NCBI GenBank assembly: GCA_029339505.1
Contig: JAQISU010000181.1
Span: forward strand, 604,001 to 668,000
Origin: Unio delphinus
Taxonomy: Eukaryota > Mollusca > Bivalvia > Unionida > Unionidae
Length of the DNA: 64,000 nt
Direction of reading: 5' to 3'
The translations under genes were made by a program, and so were the position numbers. Below, piece by piece: positions 36,809-50,686 of the stretch. How positions within the stretch are numbered: position 1 is the first letter of the stretch; every line of letters starts with the position of its first letter. The notes beneath the pieces are model-generated. The model ran no database searches and was not told the DNA's origin. It saw nothing but the letters and a program-made list of their open reading frames with translations.

Positions 36809-37058
36809 GGGGAGCCCAGAGTGACTGTGTTGTCAGAAGCGCTCTCTTATGGATCACTGCCATGTCAACTCTGTCTGCATGGGTTCAAGTCTCAGAGTCT
36901 GCCAATTTTTGTGTGTGAGAAATTTTTCCAGTATCTTCTTGTTGGTCAGTGTTTCTTTCCAGTGATTTTCCTGTGTTCTTATTCCACCATTAATACTGGC
37001 TGCCATGTAAAGCCTATTGCATGCTGAAAAATGGTGTTAAACCCTACAGCAGCAACAA
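36809..37058 (+). mobile_element. SINE copy 18 (Q type)
   Basis: Has TTCTTATTCCACC where other Q copies have TTCTTCCTCCACC; this is shared with 46785. Confidence 0.75.
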
Positions 37059-38768
37059 CCCTTTCAATGAACTGTATCATATTGACTTTTGATATTTCTT
37101 TTATTTCCATGACATCTTCAACATAACAGATGGAAAGAATGGACTCTTTATAGGATTGTATTATGTTCTCTAAAGAGTCATTTAATAGAAGGAAGATATT
37201 AGTACAAAATCGTATGTGCAAAAAATCCCCTAGGAAACAGAAAGGAAAAATAATCGGAAACATTTCAAAGAGAAAACAGTCATAACCTTACTCTTCAATA
37301 ACTTCTCTTAATTCATGGAAAAGAGATGATTAATGCATTATACATATCTTTGATATTAATTATCCGTTTGGTTTATTTTCATATCTGTGGCAATATCTGT
37401 TTCATACAGTGTTGTTCTTATGCAATAATTTAACATCAGTGTCTTTTCTTAAAGTATTGTCATTTTGTGAATATGCCCTTTTTAACATTATCCTCCAAAT
37501 CGATTAGAATCTCATCAGTATTGAATTATTTATTTTGTCACTACTCTTAGTCTGGATCAACATATATATCCAATATTCAGTTGCTTGATTTAGTCTTCTA
37601 ATTCTGTTTGAAATAATGTCATTGATTGAAGTTTATTCAGCAGTATTTTATGACCTTTTGATGTATATCAATTCGGTGCCTAAATGAATTGTATATTTTT
37701 GATCACTCACAGACTGAAGATGACTAATAACCAGAAATTCATACCCCAATTCATTTTTTCATCCATGCAGACATATACGTATGCACATAAAGATTCATTA
37801 ATCTTTAGATAAAGACATGTATAGAAGTATTGGCACATCATATGTGTGTCATCAAGTTCTTTATTTTTCATGCAGACTATTCTTTTTAGTGAAATATTGC
37901 CATCCATAACTGGCTGAATGCTTTAAATGTATTTACTTCTGTAATAATGAATGTTAAAGCTGAGAAGTAAAGTTGATACTAAGCCCTCCATTCGAACCTT
38001 CATCATATTATATCCTTGTGTTCTTCTCTATTACCCTTTCAATGAGTTATATCGTATTACTTATTTTTAATATTTCTTCTTTTTCATGACACTATGCACA
38101 AAACAGGGCGTAAGTATAATCTCTTGATCTAATTGTATTACTTCTATTAAACCATCATCTAAGACAGAAGAAAAGAGTAGAAAGTTTAAATTTATCTGCA
38201 GAATTTTTCCTAAGGAAATCGGAAAGGAAACATTAATGGAACAGTTACCTAAGATTAAAGCATTCTACACGACTTTGATTTAACTATTTCATTGTTTATT
38301 TTATTTTCCTATTTTATTCATCTAATTTTGTTTGATTTAGTTTCAAAGATTGAGTGCTATACAGCAGTATATTATGACTTTGCTGATATATATCCATTCA
38401 GTGCCTGATTATATAGTGTATGTATTTTTATCAATTACATGCTGAATATGACTATTATCCAGAAATTCATATTTATATACACATGTTCATCCACGTATGT
38501 ATGAACGTATGCACATAAATATTCATAAATCTTTAGATAAATATATCTATACCAGTATAGTTAGATCATATCTGTGTCATTAAGTTCTTTGTTTTACATG
38601 CAAACTATTCTAGTTAGTGAAATATAGCCATAGAAACTGATTGCATTAAAGGAATATACTTCTGTTATTATAGACCATTTTACCTGATAAGTCCAGTTGA
38701 TACTATGCTAAACATTGGAACCCCACACTATACTATATCATTGTCTTCCTCTCTGTTACCCTTTGAAA

Positions 38769-39021
38769 GGGGAGCCCAGAGTAACTGAGTTGTCAAAAGC
38801 GCTCTTTTATGGATCACTGCCATCTCAACTTTGTCTGCGTGGGTTAAAGTCTCAGAGTCTGCCAATTTGGGTGTTTGAGAAATGTTGTCAGTAGCTTCTT
38901 GTTGGTCAGTGTTTCTTTCCAGGGATTTTTCTGGCTTCTTCCTCCACCATTAATACTGGCTGCCATGTAAAGCCTATTGTGAGCTGAAAAATGGTGTTGA
39001 ACCCTACAACAACAACAACAA
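38769..39021 (+). mobile_element. SINE copy 19 (R type, broken B box)
   Basis: The B box is GGTTAAAGTCT (C to A), shared with 48745. Confidence 0.75.
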
Positions 39022-39697
39022 CCCATTCAACGACCTGTATGATATTGACTTTTTAGATTTGTTTTCTTTCCGTGACATCTTTCACAAATCAAATATAAAG
39101 AATGGACTCTTTATATGATTGTATTATGTTCTCTAAAGAGTCATTTAATTGACGGTAGAAATTAGTACTAAATCTTTTTTTATGTGCAAAAATTTCCTTA
39201 GGACACAGAGAGCAAAAATAATCGGAAACATTTCAAATAGAAAACAGTCATAACCTTTCCCTTCAATAACGTCTCTTAATTCATTGAATAGACATGATTA
39301 ATGTATTATACATATCTTTGATAATAATATTGCGTTGATGTTATTTTCATTTCTCTGGCAATATCTGGTTCATACATTGTTGTTCTAATGCAACAATTTC
39401 ACATCAGTGTCTTTTTTTAAGTCTTGTCATTTTGTGAATATGTCTTGATAACATTATTCTACAAATCCTTTGGAATCTCATTAGTATTGAATTAATTATT
39501 TTGTCATTACTCCGAGTCTGGACCAATATATATATCCAATGCTCAGATGCTTGCTTTAGTCTTCTAATTCTGTTTAAACTAATGTCATTGATTGAAGTTT
39601 ATCCAGCAGTATTTTATGACCTTTTGATGTATATCAATTCAGTGCCTAAATGAGTTGTATATTTTCATCACTCACAGACTGAAGATGACTAATAACC

Positions 39698-39959
39698 ATT
39701 CGAATGTAGGGCTTAGTATCAACCTTACATGTCAGCTGTAAGATTCATTTTTTCATCCATACAGACATATACACATGCTCATAAAGATTCATTAATCTTT
39801 GCATAAATGCATTGATGGAAGTATTGGCATTCATGCAGACCATTCGTTTTAGTAAAATACTGCCATCCATAACTGGCTGAATGTTTTAAATGTATATACT
39901 TCTGTTCTTATGGATGTTACAGCTGACTTGTGAAGTTGATACTGAGCCCTCCATTCGAA
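39698..39959. repeat. Foldback in half A, copy 5 (inside the higher-order repeat)
   Basis: More diverged arms (AACCTTACATGTC against the complement of GACTTGTGAAGTT). Confidence 0.75.
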
Positions 39960-40710
39960 CTCCACACCATTTTATATCCTTGTGTTCTCCTCTATTTCCC
40001 TTTCGATGAATCATATCGTATTACTGAATTTTGATATTTCTTCTTTTTCATGACACCTTTCACAAAACAGTTGGTAAGTATTAGATCTTGATTTTGTATT
40101 TCTTCTAGTAAACAATCATGTTAGACAGAATAAAAGGGTAGAAAGTTTGATTTATGTGCAGAATTATATCTAAGGAAACCTAAAGGGAAACATTAATGGA
40201 ACAGATTCATAAGATTAAAGCATTCAACACTACTTTGATAGAACTATTTCGTTTATTTTTTTCCTATTTTATTCATGTAATTTTATTTGAGAGAGGTATT
40301 AAAGGATTGAGTGCTATCCAACATGACTTTGCTGATATATATCCATTCACTGCCTGATCATATAGTGTATATTTATCAATTACATGTTGAATATGACTAA
40401 TAACCAGAAATTCATATTTTTATACACATGTTCATCCATGCATGCATGAAAATATGCACATAAATATTCAAAAAAACTTTAGATAAATATATGGCTACAA
40501 GTATAGTCACATATCTGTGTCATCAAGTTCTTTGTTTTACATGCAAAGTATTCTAGTTAGTGAAATATAGGCAATGAAACTGATTGCAGTAAAGGAATAT
40601 ACTTATGTTATTATAGACCATACACCTGATACGTAAAGTTGATACTATGCTAAACATTGGAGCTCCACAGCATACTATATCATTGTGTTCCTCTCTATTA
40701 CCCTTTAAAT

Positions 40711-40962
40711 GGGGAGCCCACAATGGCTGAGTTAACAAAAGTGCTCTGTTATGGATCACTGCTATCTCTCCTCTCTCTGCATGGGTTCAAGTCTCAGAGT
40801 CTGCCAATTTGGGTGTGTGAGAAATGTTGCCAGTAGCTTTAATTTGGTCAGTGTTTCTTTGCAGGGATTTTTCTGGGTTCTTCCTTGACCATTAATACTG
40901 GCTGCCATGTAAAGCCTATTGTGTGTTGAAAAATGGTGTTGAACCCTACAACAACAATAATA
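40711..40962 (+). mobile_element. SINE copy 20 (S type)
   Basis: A-box-like TGGCTGAGTTA followed by ACAAAAGTGC; AGCTTTAATTTGG replaces AGCTTCTTGTTGG. Confidence 0.75.
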
Positions 40963-41734
40963 AATCTTTCAATGTCCTGTTTCATATTGACGTTAAATAT
41001 TTCTTTTATTTCCATGACATCTTTCACAAAACAGATGGAAAGAATGGACTATTTATATTATTGTATTATGTTCTCTAAAGAGTCATTTAATAGAGGGAAG
41101 AAATTAGTATAAAATATTCTTTTATGTGCAAAAAAATCCCTTAGGAAACAGAGAGGAAAAATAATAGGAAACATTTCAAATATAAAACAGTCATAACCTT
41201 ACTCTTCAATAACATCTCTTAATTCATGGAAAGGAGATGATTACTGTATTATACATATCTTTGTTATTAATTTTCTGTTTATTTTATTTTTATTTCTGCT
41301 TCAATTTCTGTTTTTTTCATTGTTGTTCTTATGCAATATTTTAACATCAGTGTCTTTTCTTTAAGTATTGTCATTTTGTGAATATGTCCTGATAATATTA
41401 TCCTTCAAATCCATTAGAATCTCATCAGTATTGAATTATTTATTTTGTCATAACTTCGAGACTGGACCAATATATATATTCATATCCAATGTTTAGTTGC
41501 TTGCTTTAGTCTTCTAATTCTGTTTGAAATAATGACATTTGTGTCATCAAGTTCTTTATTTTACATGCAGACTATTCTAGTTAGTGAAATATAGCCATAG
41601 AAACTGATTGCATTAAATTAATATACTTCAGTTATTATAGACCATATACCTGATACGTAAAGTTGATACTATGCTAAACATTGGAGCTCCACAGCTTACT
41701 ATATCATTGTGTTCCTCTCTATTCCCCTTTGAAT

Positions 41735-41987
41735 GGGGAGCCCAGAATGACTGAGTTATCAAAAGTGCTCTGTTATGGATCACTGCTATCTCACCTCTCT
41801 CTCTGCATGGGTTCAAGTCTCAGAGTCTGCCGATTTGGGTGTGTGAGAAATGTTGCCAGTAGCTTCTTGTTGGTCAGTGTTTCTTTCCAGGGATTTTTCT
41901 CGGTTCTTCCTCCGCCATTAATACTGGCTGCCATGTAAAGCCTATTGTGTGCTGAAAAATGGTGTTGAAACGTACAAGAACAACAAA
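41735..41987 (+). mobile_element. SINE copy 21 (S head, T-like 3' end)
   Basis: The head matches S copies, but the 3' half (TTTTTCTCGGTTCTTCC, GAAACGTACAAG) matches T copies, so it is a recombinant. Confidence 0.7.
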
Positions 41988-42493
41988 CCATTCAATGACC
42001 TGTATGATATTGACTTTTGAGATTTCTTTTCTTTCCATGACATCTTTCACAAATCAAATATAAAGAATGGACTCTTTATATGATTGTATTATGTTCTCTA
42101 AAGAGTCATTTAATTGACGGTAAAAATTAGTACTAAATCTTATTTTATGTGCAAAAATATCCCTTAGGACACAGAGAGGAAAAATAATAGGAAAGATTTC
42201 AAATAGAAAACAGTCATAACCTTTCTCTTCAATAACGTCTCTTAATTCAATGAATAGAGATGATTAATGCATTATACATACCTTTGATAATAATATTGCG
42301 TTAATTTTATTTTTCATTTCTCTGGCAATATCTGGTTCATACATTGTTGTTCTAATGCAACAATTTCACATCAGTGTCTTTTCTTTAAGTATTTTCATTT
42401 TGTGAATATGTCCTGGTAACATTACCCTCCAAATCCATTGGAATCTCATCAGTATTGAATTATTTATTTTGTCATTACTCCGACTCTGGACCA

Positions 42494-42495
<2 letters not shown>

Positions 42496-42541
<46 letters not shown>
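42496..42541. repeat. (AT)n microsatellite, higher-order copy 1
   Basis: About 46 bases of pure AT. Confidence 0.95.
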
Positions 42542-42543
<2 letters not shown>

Positions 42544-42790
42544 AAAGTTAAGTTGCCTGCTTTAGTCTTCTAATTCTGTTTGAAATAATGACATTTGTGT
42601 CATCAAGTCCTTTATTTTACATGCAGACTATTCTAGTTAGTGAAATATAGCCATAGAAACTGATTGCATTAAATTAATATACTTCAGTTATTATAGACCA
42701 TATACCTGATACGTAAAGTTGATACTATGCTAAACATTGGAGCTCCACAGCTTACTATATCATTGTGTTCCTCTCTATTCCCCTTTGAAT

Positions 42791-43042
42791 GGGGAGCCCA
42801 GAATGACTGATTTATCAAAAGTGCTCTGTTATGGATCACTGCTATCTCACCTCTCTCTGCATGGGTTCAAGTCTCAGTGTTTGCCATTTTGGGTGTGTGA
42901 GAAATGTTGCCAGTAGCTTCTTGTTGGTCAGTGTTTCTTTGCAGGGATTTTTCTGGGTTCTTCCTTGACCATTAATACTGGCTGCCATGTAAAGTCTATT
43001 GTGTGCTGAAAAATGGCGTTGAACCCTACAACAACAATAATA
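42791..43042 (+). mobile_element. SINE copy 22 (S type)
   Basis: Has TGACTGATTTATC in the A-box region; tail ACAACAATAATAA. Confidence 0.75.
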
Positions 43043-43285
43043 AACCTTTCAATGACATGTTTAATATTTACTTTTGATATTTCTTTTATTTCCATGACAT
43101 CTTTCACAAAACAGATGGAAAGAATGGACTCTTTATATTGTTGTATTATGTTCTCTAAAGAGTCATTTAATAGAGGGAAGAAATTAGTACAAAATATTAT
43201 TTTATGTGCAAAAGAATCCCTTAGAAACACAGAGGAGCTCCACAGCTTACTATATCATTGTGTTCCTCTCTATTCCCCTTTGAAT

Positions 43286-43538
43286 GGGGAGCCCAGAATG
43301 ACTGATTTATCAAAAGTGCTCTTTTATGGATCACTGCCATCTCAACTTTGTCTGCATGGGTTCAAGTCTCAGAGTCTGCGAATTTGGGTGTTTGAGAAAT
43401 GTTGCCAGTAGCTTCTTGTTGGTCAGTGTTTCTTTCCAGTGATTTTTCTGGCTTCTTCCTCCACCATTAATACTGGCTGCCATGTAAAGCCTATTGTGAG
43501 CTGAAAAATGGTGTTGAACCCTACAACAACAACAACAA
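43286..43538 (+). mobile_element. SINE copy 23 (S/R chimera at the higher-order joint)
   Basis: S sequence up to AAAGTGCTC, then R sequence from TTTTATGGATC onward. It begins only 495 bp after the previous SINE. Confidence 0.8.
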
Positions 43539-45236
43539 CCCATTCAATGACCTGTATGATATTGACTTTTGAGATTTGTTTTCTTTCCGTGACATCTTTC
43601 ACAAATCAAATATAAAGAATGGACTCTTTATATGATTGTATTATGTTCTCTAAAGAGTCATTTAATTGACGGTAGAAATTAGTACTAAATCTTTTTTTAT
43701 GTGCAAAAATTTCCTTAGGACACAGAGAGCAAAAATAATCGGAAACATTTCAAATAGAAAACAGTCATAACCTTTCCCTTCAATAACTTCTCTTAATTCA
43801 TTGAATAGAGATGATTAATGTATTATACATATCTTTGATAATAATATTGAGTTGATGTTATTTTTGATTTCTCTGGCAATATCTGGTTCATACATTGTTC
43901 TTCTTATGCAACAATTTCACATCAGTGTCTTTTCTTTAAGTATTGTCATTTTGTGAGTATGTCCTGATAACATTATCCTCCAAATCCATTGGAATCTCAT
44001 CAGTATTGAATTATTTTTTTTGTCATTACTCCGAGTCTGGACCAATATATATATCCATTGTTCAGTTGCTTGCTTTAGTCTTCTAATTCAGTTTAAAATT
44101 ATCTCATTGATTGAAGTTTATCCAGCATTATTTTATGACCTTTTGATGTTTATCAGTTCAGTACCTAAATGAATTGTATATTTTCATCACTCACAGACTG
44201 AAGATGACTAAAAACCAGAAATTCATACCCCAGTATATTTTTTCATCCATGCAGACATATACGTATGCACATAAAGATTCATTAATCTTTAGATAAATGT
44301 ATAGAAGTATTGGCACATCATATGTGTGTCATCAAGTTCTTTATTTTTCATGCTTACTTTTCTTTTTTAGTGAATTACTGCCATCCATAACTGGCTAAAT
44401 GCTTTAAATGTATATACTTCTGTGCTTATAGATGTTACCGCTGACTGGTAAAGTTGATAATAAGCCCTCCATTCAAACCCTACATCATATTATATCCTTG
44501 TGTTCTCCTCTATTACCGTTTCAATGAGTCATATCGTATTACTGATTATTTATATTTCTTCTTTTTCATGACACCCTTCACAAAACAGATTGTAAGTATT
44601 ATCTCTTGATATAATTGTATTACTTCTACTAATCAATCATCTAAGACAGAAGACAAGAGTAGAAAGTATGATTTTATGAGCAGAATTATTCCAAAGGAAA
44701 TCGGAATGGAAACATTAATGAAACAGATTCATAAGATTAAAGTATTCTACACGATTTTGATATAACGATTTCTTTCTGTTTTTTTATTTTCCTATTTTAT
44801 TCTTCTAATTTTATTTGAGGGAATTTAAAAGATTGAGTGCTTTCCAGCATGACTTTGCTGATATATATCCATTCAGTACCTGATCATATAGTGTATTTTT
44901 ATCAATTGCATGCTGAATATGACTAATAACCTGAAATTCATATTTATATACACATGTTCATCTATGCATGCATGAACGTATGCACATAAATATTCATAAA
45001 TCTTCAGATAAATATATGTATACAACAATAGTCACATCATATCTGCGTCATCAAGTTTTTTATTTTACATGCAGATTGTTCTAGTTAGTGAAATATAGCC
45101 ATAGAAACGGATTGCATTAAAGAAATATACTTCTGTTATTATAGACCATATACCTGATAAGTAAAGTTGATAATTTGCTAAACATTGGAACCCCACTGCA
45201 TACTATATCATTGTGTTCCTCTGTATTACCCTTTCA

Positions 45237-45477
45237 GTGATTGAATTGTCAAAAGTGCTCTGTTAATTATCACTGTCATCTCACCTTTCACTGCATATGT
45301 TCAAGTCTCAGAGTGTATCAATTTAGGTGTGTGAGAAATTTTGCCAGTAGCTTCTTGTTGGTCAGTGTTTCTTTCCAGGAATGTTTCTGGGTTCTTCCTC
45401 CACCATTAATACTGTCTGCCATGTAAAGCCTATTGAGTGCTGAAGAATGGCCTTGAACCCTACAACAACAACAATAA
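45237..45477 (+). mobile_element. SINE copy 24 (P type, head deleted)
   Basis: Higher-order counterpart of the copy at 35261. Confidence 0.75.
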
Positions 45478-46784
45478 GCCTTTCAATGACCTGTTTCATA
45501 TTGACTTTTGATATTTCTTTCATTTCCATGACATCTTTCACAAAACAGATGGAAAGAATGGACTCTTTATATGATTGTATTATGTTCTCTAAAGAGTCAT
45601 TTAATAGACGGAAGATATTACTACAAAACCTTATTTTATGTGCAAAAAAATCCCTAAGGAAAGAGAGAGGAAAAATAATAGGAAACATTTCAAATAGAAA
45701 ACAGTAATAACCTTACTCTTCAATAACATCTCTTAATTCATGAAAAAGAGATGATTAATGCATTATACATATCTTTGATATTAATTTTCCGTATCTTTTA
45801 TTTTCATTCCTGTGACAATATCTGTTTCATACTTTTTTGTATACATGTAAAGAAGTATTGGCACATCATTTGTTTGTCATCAAGTTCTTTATTTTTCATG
45901 CTTACTATTCTTTTTCAGTGAATTACTGCCATCCATAACTGGCTAAATGCTTTAAATGTATATACTTCTGTTCTTATGGATGTTACCGCTGACTAGTAAA
46001 GTTGATAATAAGCCCTCCACTCAAACCCTACATCATATTATATTCTTGTGTTCTCCTCTATTACCCTGTCAAGGAGTCATATCGTATTACTGATTTGTGA
46101 TATTTCTTCTTTTTCATGACACCCTTCCCAAAACAGCTGGTAAGTATTATCTTTTGATATAATTGTATTTCTTCTACTAAACAATAATCTAAGACAGAAG
46201 AAAAGAGTAGAAAGTTTGATTTATGTGCAGAATTGTATCGAAAGAAATCTGAAAGGTGACATTTATGGAACACATTCATAAGATTAAAGCATTCTACACG
46301 ACTTTGATAGAACTATATCGTTGTTTATTTTATTTTCCTATTTTATTCTTCTAATTTTTTTTTAAGGGAATTTAAAAGATTGCGTGCTATACAGCATGAC
46401 TTTGCTGATATATATCCATTCAGTGCCTGATCATATAGTGTATTGTTATCAATTACATGATGAATATGACTAATAACCAGAAATTCATATTTATATTCAC
46501 TTGTTCATCCATGCATGCATGAACATATGCACATAAATATTCATAAATCTTTAGATAAATTTATTTATACAAGTATAGTCACATCATATCTGTGTCATCC
46601 AATTCTTTACTTTACATGCAGACTGTTCTAGTTACTGAAATATAGGCTTAAAACTGATTGCATTAAAGGATCATATTTCTGTTATTATAGACACTATACC
46701 TGATAAGTAAAGTTGATACTATGTTAAACATTGGAGCCCCACAGCATACTATATCATTGTGTTCCTCTCTATTACCCTTTGAAT

Positions 46785-47034
46785 GGGGAGCCCAGAGTGA
46801 CTGTGTTGTCAGAAGCGCTCTCTTATGGATCACTGCCATGTCAACTCTGTCTGCATGGGTTCAAGTCTCAGAGTCTGCCAATTTTTGTGTGTGAGAAATT
46901 TTTCCAGTATCTTCTTGTTGGTCAGTGTTTCTTTCCAGTGATTTTCCTGTGTTCTTATTCCACCATTAATACTGGCTGCCATGTAAAGCCTATTGCATGC
47001 TGAAAAATGGTGTTAAACCCTACAGCAGCAACAA
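46785..47034 (+). mobile_element. SINE copy 25 (Q type)
   Basis: Higher-order counterpart of the copy at 36809. Confidence 0.75.
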
Positions 47035-48744
47035 CCCTTTCAATGAACTGTATCATATTGACTTTTGATATTTCTTTTATTTCCATGACATCTTCAACAT
47101 AACAGATGGAAAGAATGGACTCTTTATAGGATTGTATTATGTTCTCTAAAGAGTCATTTAATAGAAGGAAGATATTAGTACAAAATCGTATGTGCAAAAA
47201 ATCCCCTAGGAAACAGAAAGGAAAAATAATCGGAAACATTTCAAAGAGAAAACAGTCATAACCTTACTCTTCAATAACTTCTCTTAATTCATGGAAAAGA
47301 GATGATTAATGCATTATACATATCTTTGATATCAATTATCCGTTTGGTTTATTTTCATATCTGTGGCAATATCTGTTTCATACAGTGTTGTTCTTATGCA
47401 ATAATTTAACATCAGTGTCTTTTCTTAAAGTATTGTCATTTTGTGAATATGCCCTTTTTAACATTATCCTCCAAATCGATTAGAATCTCATCAGTATTGA
47501 ATTATTTATTTTGTCACTACTCTTAGTCTGGATCAACATATATATCCAATATTCAGTTGCTTGATTTAGTCTTCTAATTCTGTTTGAAATAATGTCATTG
47601 ATTGAAGTTTATTCAGCAGTATTTTATGACCTTTTGATGTATATCAATTCGGTGCCTAAATGAATTGTATATTTTTGATCACTCACAGACTGAAGATGAC
47701 TAATAACCAGAAATTCATACCCCAATTCATTTTTTCATCCATGCAGACATATACGTATGCACATAAAGATTCATTAATCTTTAGATAAAGACATGTATAG
47801 AAGTATTGGCACATCATATGTGTGTCATCAAGTTCTTTATTTTTCATGCAGACTATTCTTTTTAGTGAAATATTGCCATCCATAACTGGCTGAATGCTTT
47901 AAATGTATTTACTTCTGTAATAATGAATGTTAAAGCTGAGAAGTAAAGTTGATACTAAGCCCTCCATTCGAACCTTCATCATATTATATCCTTGTGTTCT
48001 TCTCTATTACCCTTTCAATGAGTTATATCGTATTACTTATTTTTAATATTTCTTCTTTTTCATGACACTATGCACAAAACAGGGCGTAAGTATAATCTCT
48101 TGATCTAATTGTATTACTTCTATTAAACCATCATCTAAGACAGAAGAAAAGAGTAGAAAGTTTAAATTTATCTGCAGAATTTTTCCTAAGGAAATCGGAA
48201 AGGAAACATTAATGGAACAGTTACCTAAGATTAAAGCATTCTACACGACTTTGATTTAACTATTTCATTGTTTATTTTATTTTCCTATTTTATTCATCTA
48301 ATTTTGTTTGATTTAGTTTCAAAGATTGAGTGCTATACAGCAGTATATTATGACTTTGCTGATATATATCCATTCAGTGCCTGATTATATAGTGTATGTA
48401 TTTTTATCAATTACATGCTGAATATGACTATTATCCAGAAATTCATATTTATATACACATGTTCATCCACGTATGTATGAACGTATGCACATAAATATTC
48501 ATAAATCTTTAGATAAATATATCTATACCAGTATAGTTAGATCATATCTGTGTCATTAAGTTCTTTGTTTTACATGCAAACTATTCTAGTTAGTGAAATA
48601 TAGCCATAGAAACTGATTGCATTAAAGGAATATACTTCTGTTATTATAGACCATTTTACCTGATAAGTCCAGTTGATACTATGCTAAACATTGGAACCCC
48701 ACACTATACTATATCATTGTCTTCCTCTCTGTTACCCTTTGAAA

Positions 48745-48998
48745 GGGGAGCCCAGAGTAACTGAGTTGTCAAAAGCGCTCTTTTATGGATCACTGCCATC
48801 TCAACTTTGTCTGCGTGGGTTAAAGTCTCAGAGTCTGCCAATTTGGGTGTTTGAGAAATGTTGTCAGTAGCTTCTTGTTGGTCAGTGTTTCTTTCCAGGG
48901 ATTTTTCTGGCTTCTTCCTCCACCATTAATACTGGCTGCCATGTAAAGCCTATTGTGAGCTGAAAAATGGTGTTGAACCCTACAACAACAACAACAAC
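48745..48998 (+). mobile_element. SINE copy 26 (R type, broken B box)
   Basis: Higher-order counterpart of the copy at 38769, with the same B-box change. Confidence 0.75.
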
Positions 48999-49673
48999 CC
49001 ATTCAACGACCTGTATGATATTGACTTTTTAGATTTGTTTTCTTTCCGTGACATCTTTCACAAATCAAATATAAAGAATGGACTCTTTATATGATTGTAT
49101 TATGTTCTCTAAAGAGTCATTTAATTGACGGTAGAAATTAGTACTAAATCTTTTTTTATGTGCAAAAATTTCCTTAGGACACAGAGAGCAAAAATAATCG
49201 GAAACATTTCAAATAGAAAACAGTCATAACCTTTCCCTTCAATAACGTCTCTTAATTCATTGAATAGACATGATTAATGTATTATACATATCTTTGATAA
49301 TAATATTGCGTTGATGTTATTTTCATTTCTCTGGCAATATCTGGTTCATACATTGTTGTTCTAATGCAACAATTTCACATCAGTGTCTTTTTTTAAGTCT
49401 TGTCATTTTGTGAATATGTCTTGATAACATTATTCTACAAATCCTTTGGAATCTCATTAGTATTGAATTAATTATTTTGTCATTACTCCGAGTCTGGACC
49501 AATATATATATCCAATGCTCAGATGCTTGCTTTAGTCTTCTAATTCTGTTTAAACTAATGTCATTGATTGAAGTTTATCCAGCAGTATTTTATGACCTTT
49601 TGATGTATATCAATTCAGTGCCTAAATGAGTTGTATATTTTCATCACTCACAGACTGAAGATGACTAATAACC

Positions 49674-49935
49674 ATTCGAATGTAGGGCTTAGTATCAACC
49701 TTACATGTCAGCTGTAAGATTCATTTTTTCATCCATACAGACATATACACATGCTCATAAAGATTCATTAATCTTTGCATAAATGCATTGATGGAAGTAT
49801 TGGCATTCATGCAGACCATTCGTTTTAGTAAAATACTGCCATCCATAACTGGCTGAATGTTTTAAATGTATATACTTCTGTTCTTATGGATGTTACAGCT
49901 GACTTGTGAAGTTGATACTGAGCCCTCCATTCGAA
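49674..49935. repeat. Foldback in half A, copy 6 (inside the higher-order repeat)
   Basis: Counterpart of copy 5 in the second higher-order repeat, with the same differences between arms. Confidence 0.75.
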
Positions 49936-50686
49936 CTCCACACCATTTTATATCCTTGTGTTCTCCTCTATTTCCCTTTCGATGAATCATATCGTATTAC
50001 TGAATTTTGATATTTCTTCTTTTTCATGACACCTTTCACAAAACAGTTGGTAAGTATTAGATCTTGATTTTGTATTTCTTCTAGTAAACAATCATGTTAG
50101 ACAGAATAAAAGGGTAGAAAGTTTGATTTATGTGCAGAATTATATCTAAGGAAACCTAAAGGGAAACATTAATGGAACAGATTCATAAGATTAAAGCATT
50201 CAACACTACTTTGATAGAACTATTTCGTTTATTTTTTTCCTATTTTATTCATGTAATTTTATTTGAGAGAGGTATTAAAGGATTGAATGCTATCCAACAT
50301 GACTTTGCTGATATATATCCATTCACTGCCTGATCATATAGTGTATATTTATCAATTACATGTTGAATATGACTAATAACCAGAAATTCATATTTTTATA
50401 AACATGTTCATCCATGCATGCATGAAAATATGCACATAAATATTCAAAAAAACTTTAGATAAATATATGGCTACAAGTATAGTCACATATCTGTGTCATC
50501 AAGTTCTTTGTTTTACATGCAAAGTATTCTAGTTAGTGAAATATAGGCAATGAAACTGATTGCAGTAAAGGAATATACTTATGTTATTATAGACCATACA
50601 CCTGATACGTAAAGTTGATACTATGCTAAACATTGGAGCTCCACAGCATACTATATCATTGTGTTCCTCTCTATTACCCTTTAAAT

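Larger units (their letters stand above)
33345..43319 (+). repeat. Higher-order repeat copy 1 (about 9.98 kb)
   Basis: The copy holds the rest of an R SINE, then P (35261), Q (36809), R (38769), S (40711), S/T chimera (41735), S (42791) and the 5' part of a chimeric S/R SINE (43286). Spacings are 1,950, 1,548, 1,960, 1,942, 1,024, 1,056 and 495 bp, and the same series recurs in the next copy. One A half here (39698-39959) has the foldback arm. Differences from copy 2 are scattered single bases and microsatellite length only. Confidence 0.85.
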
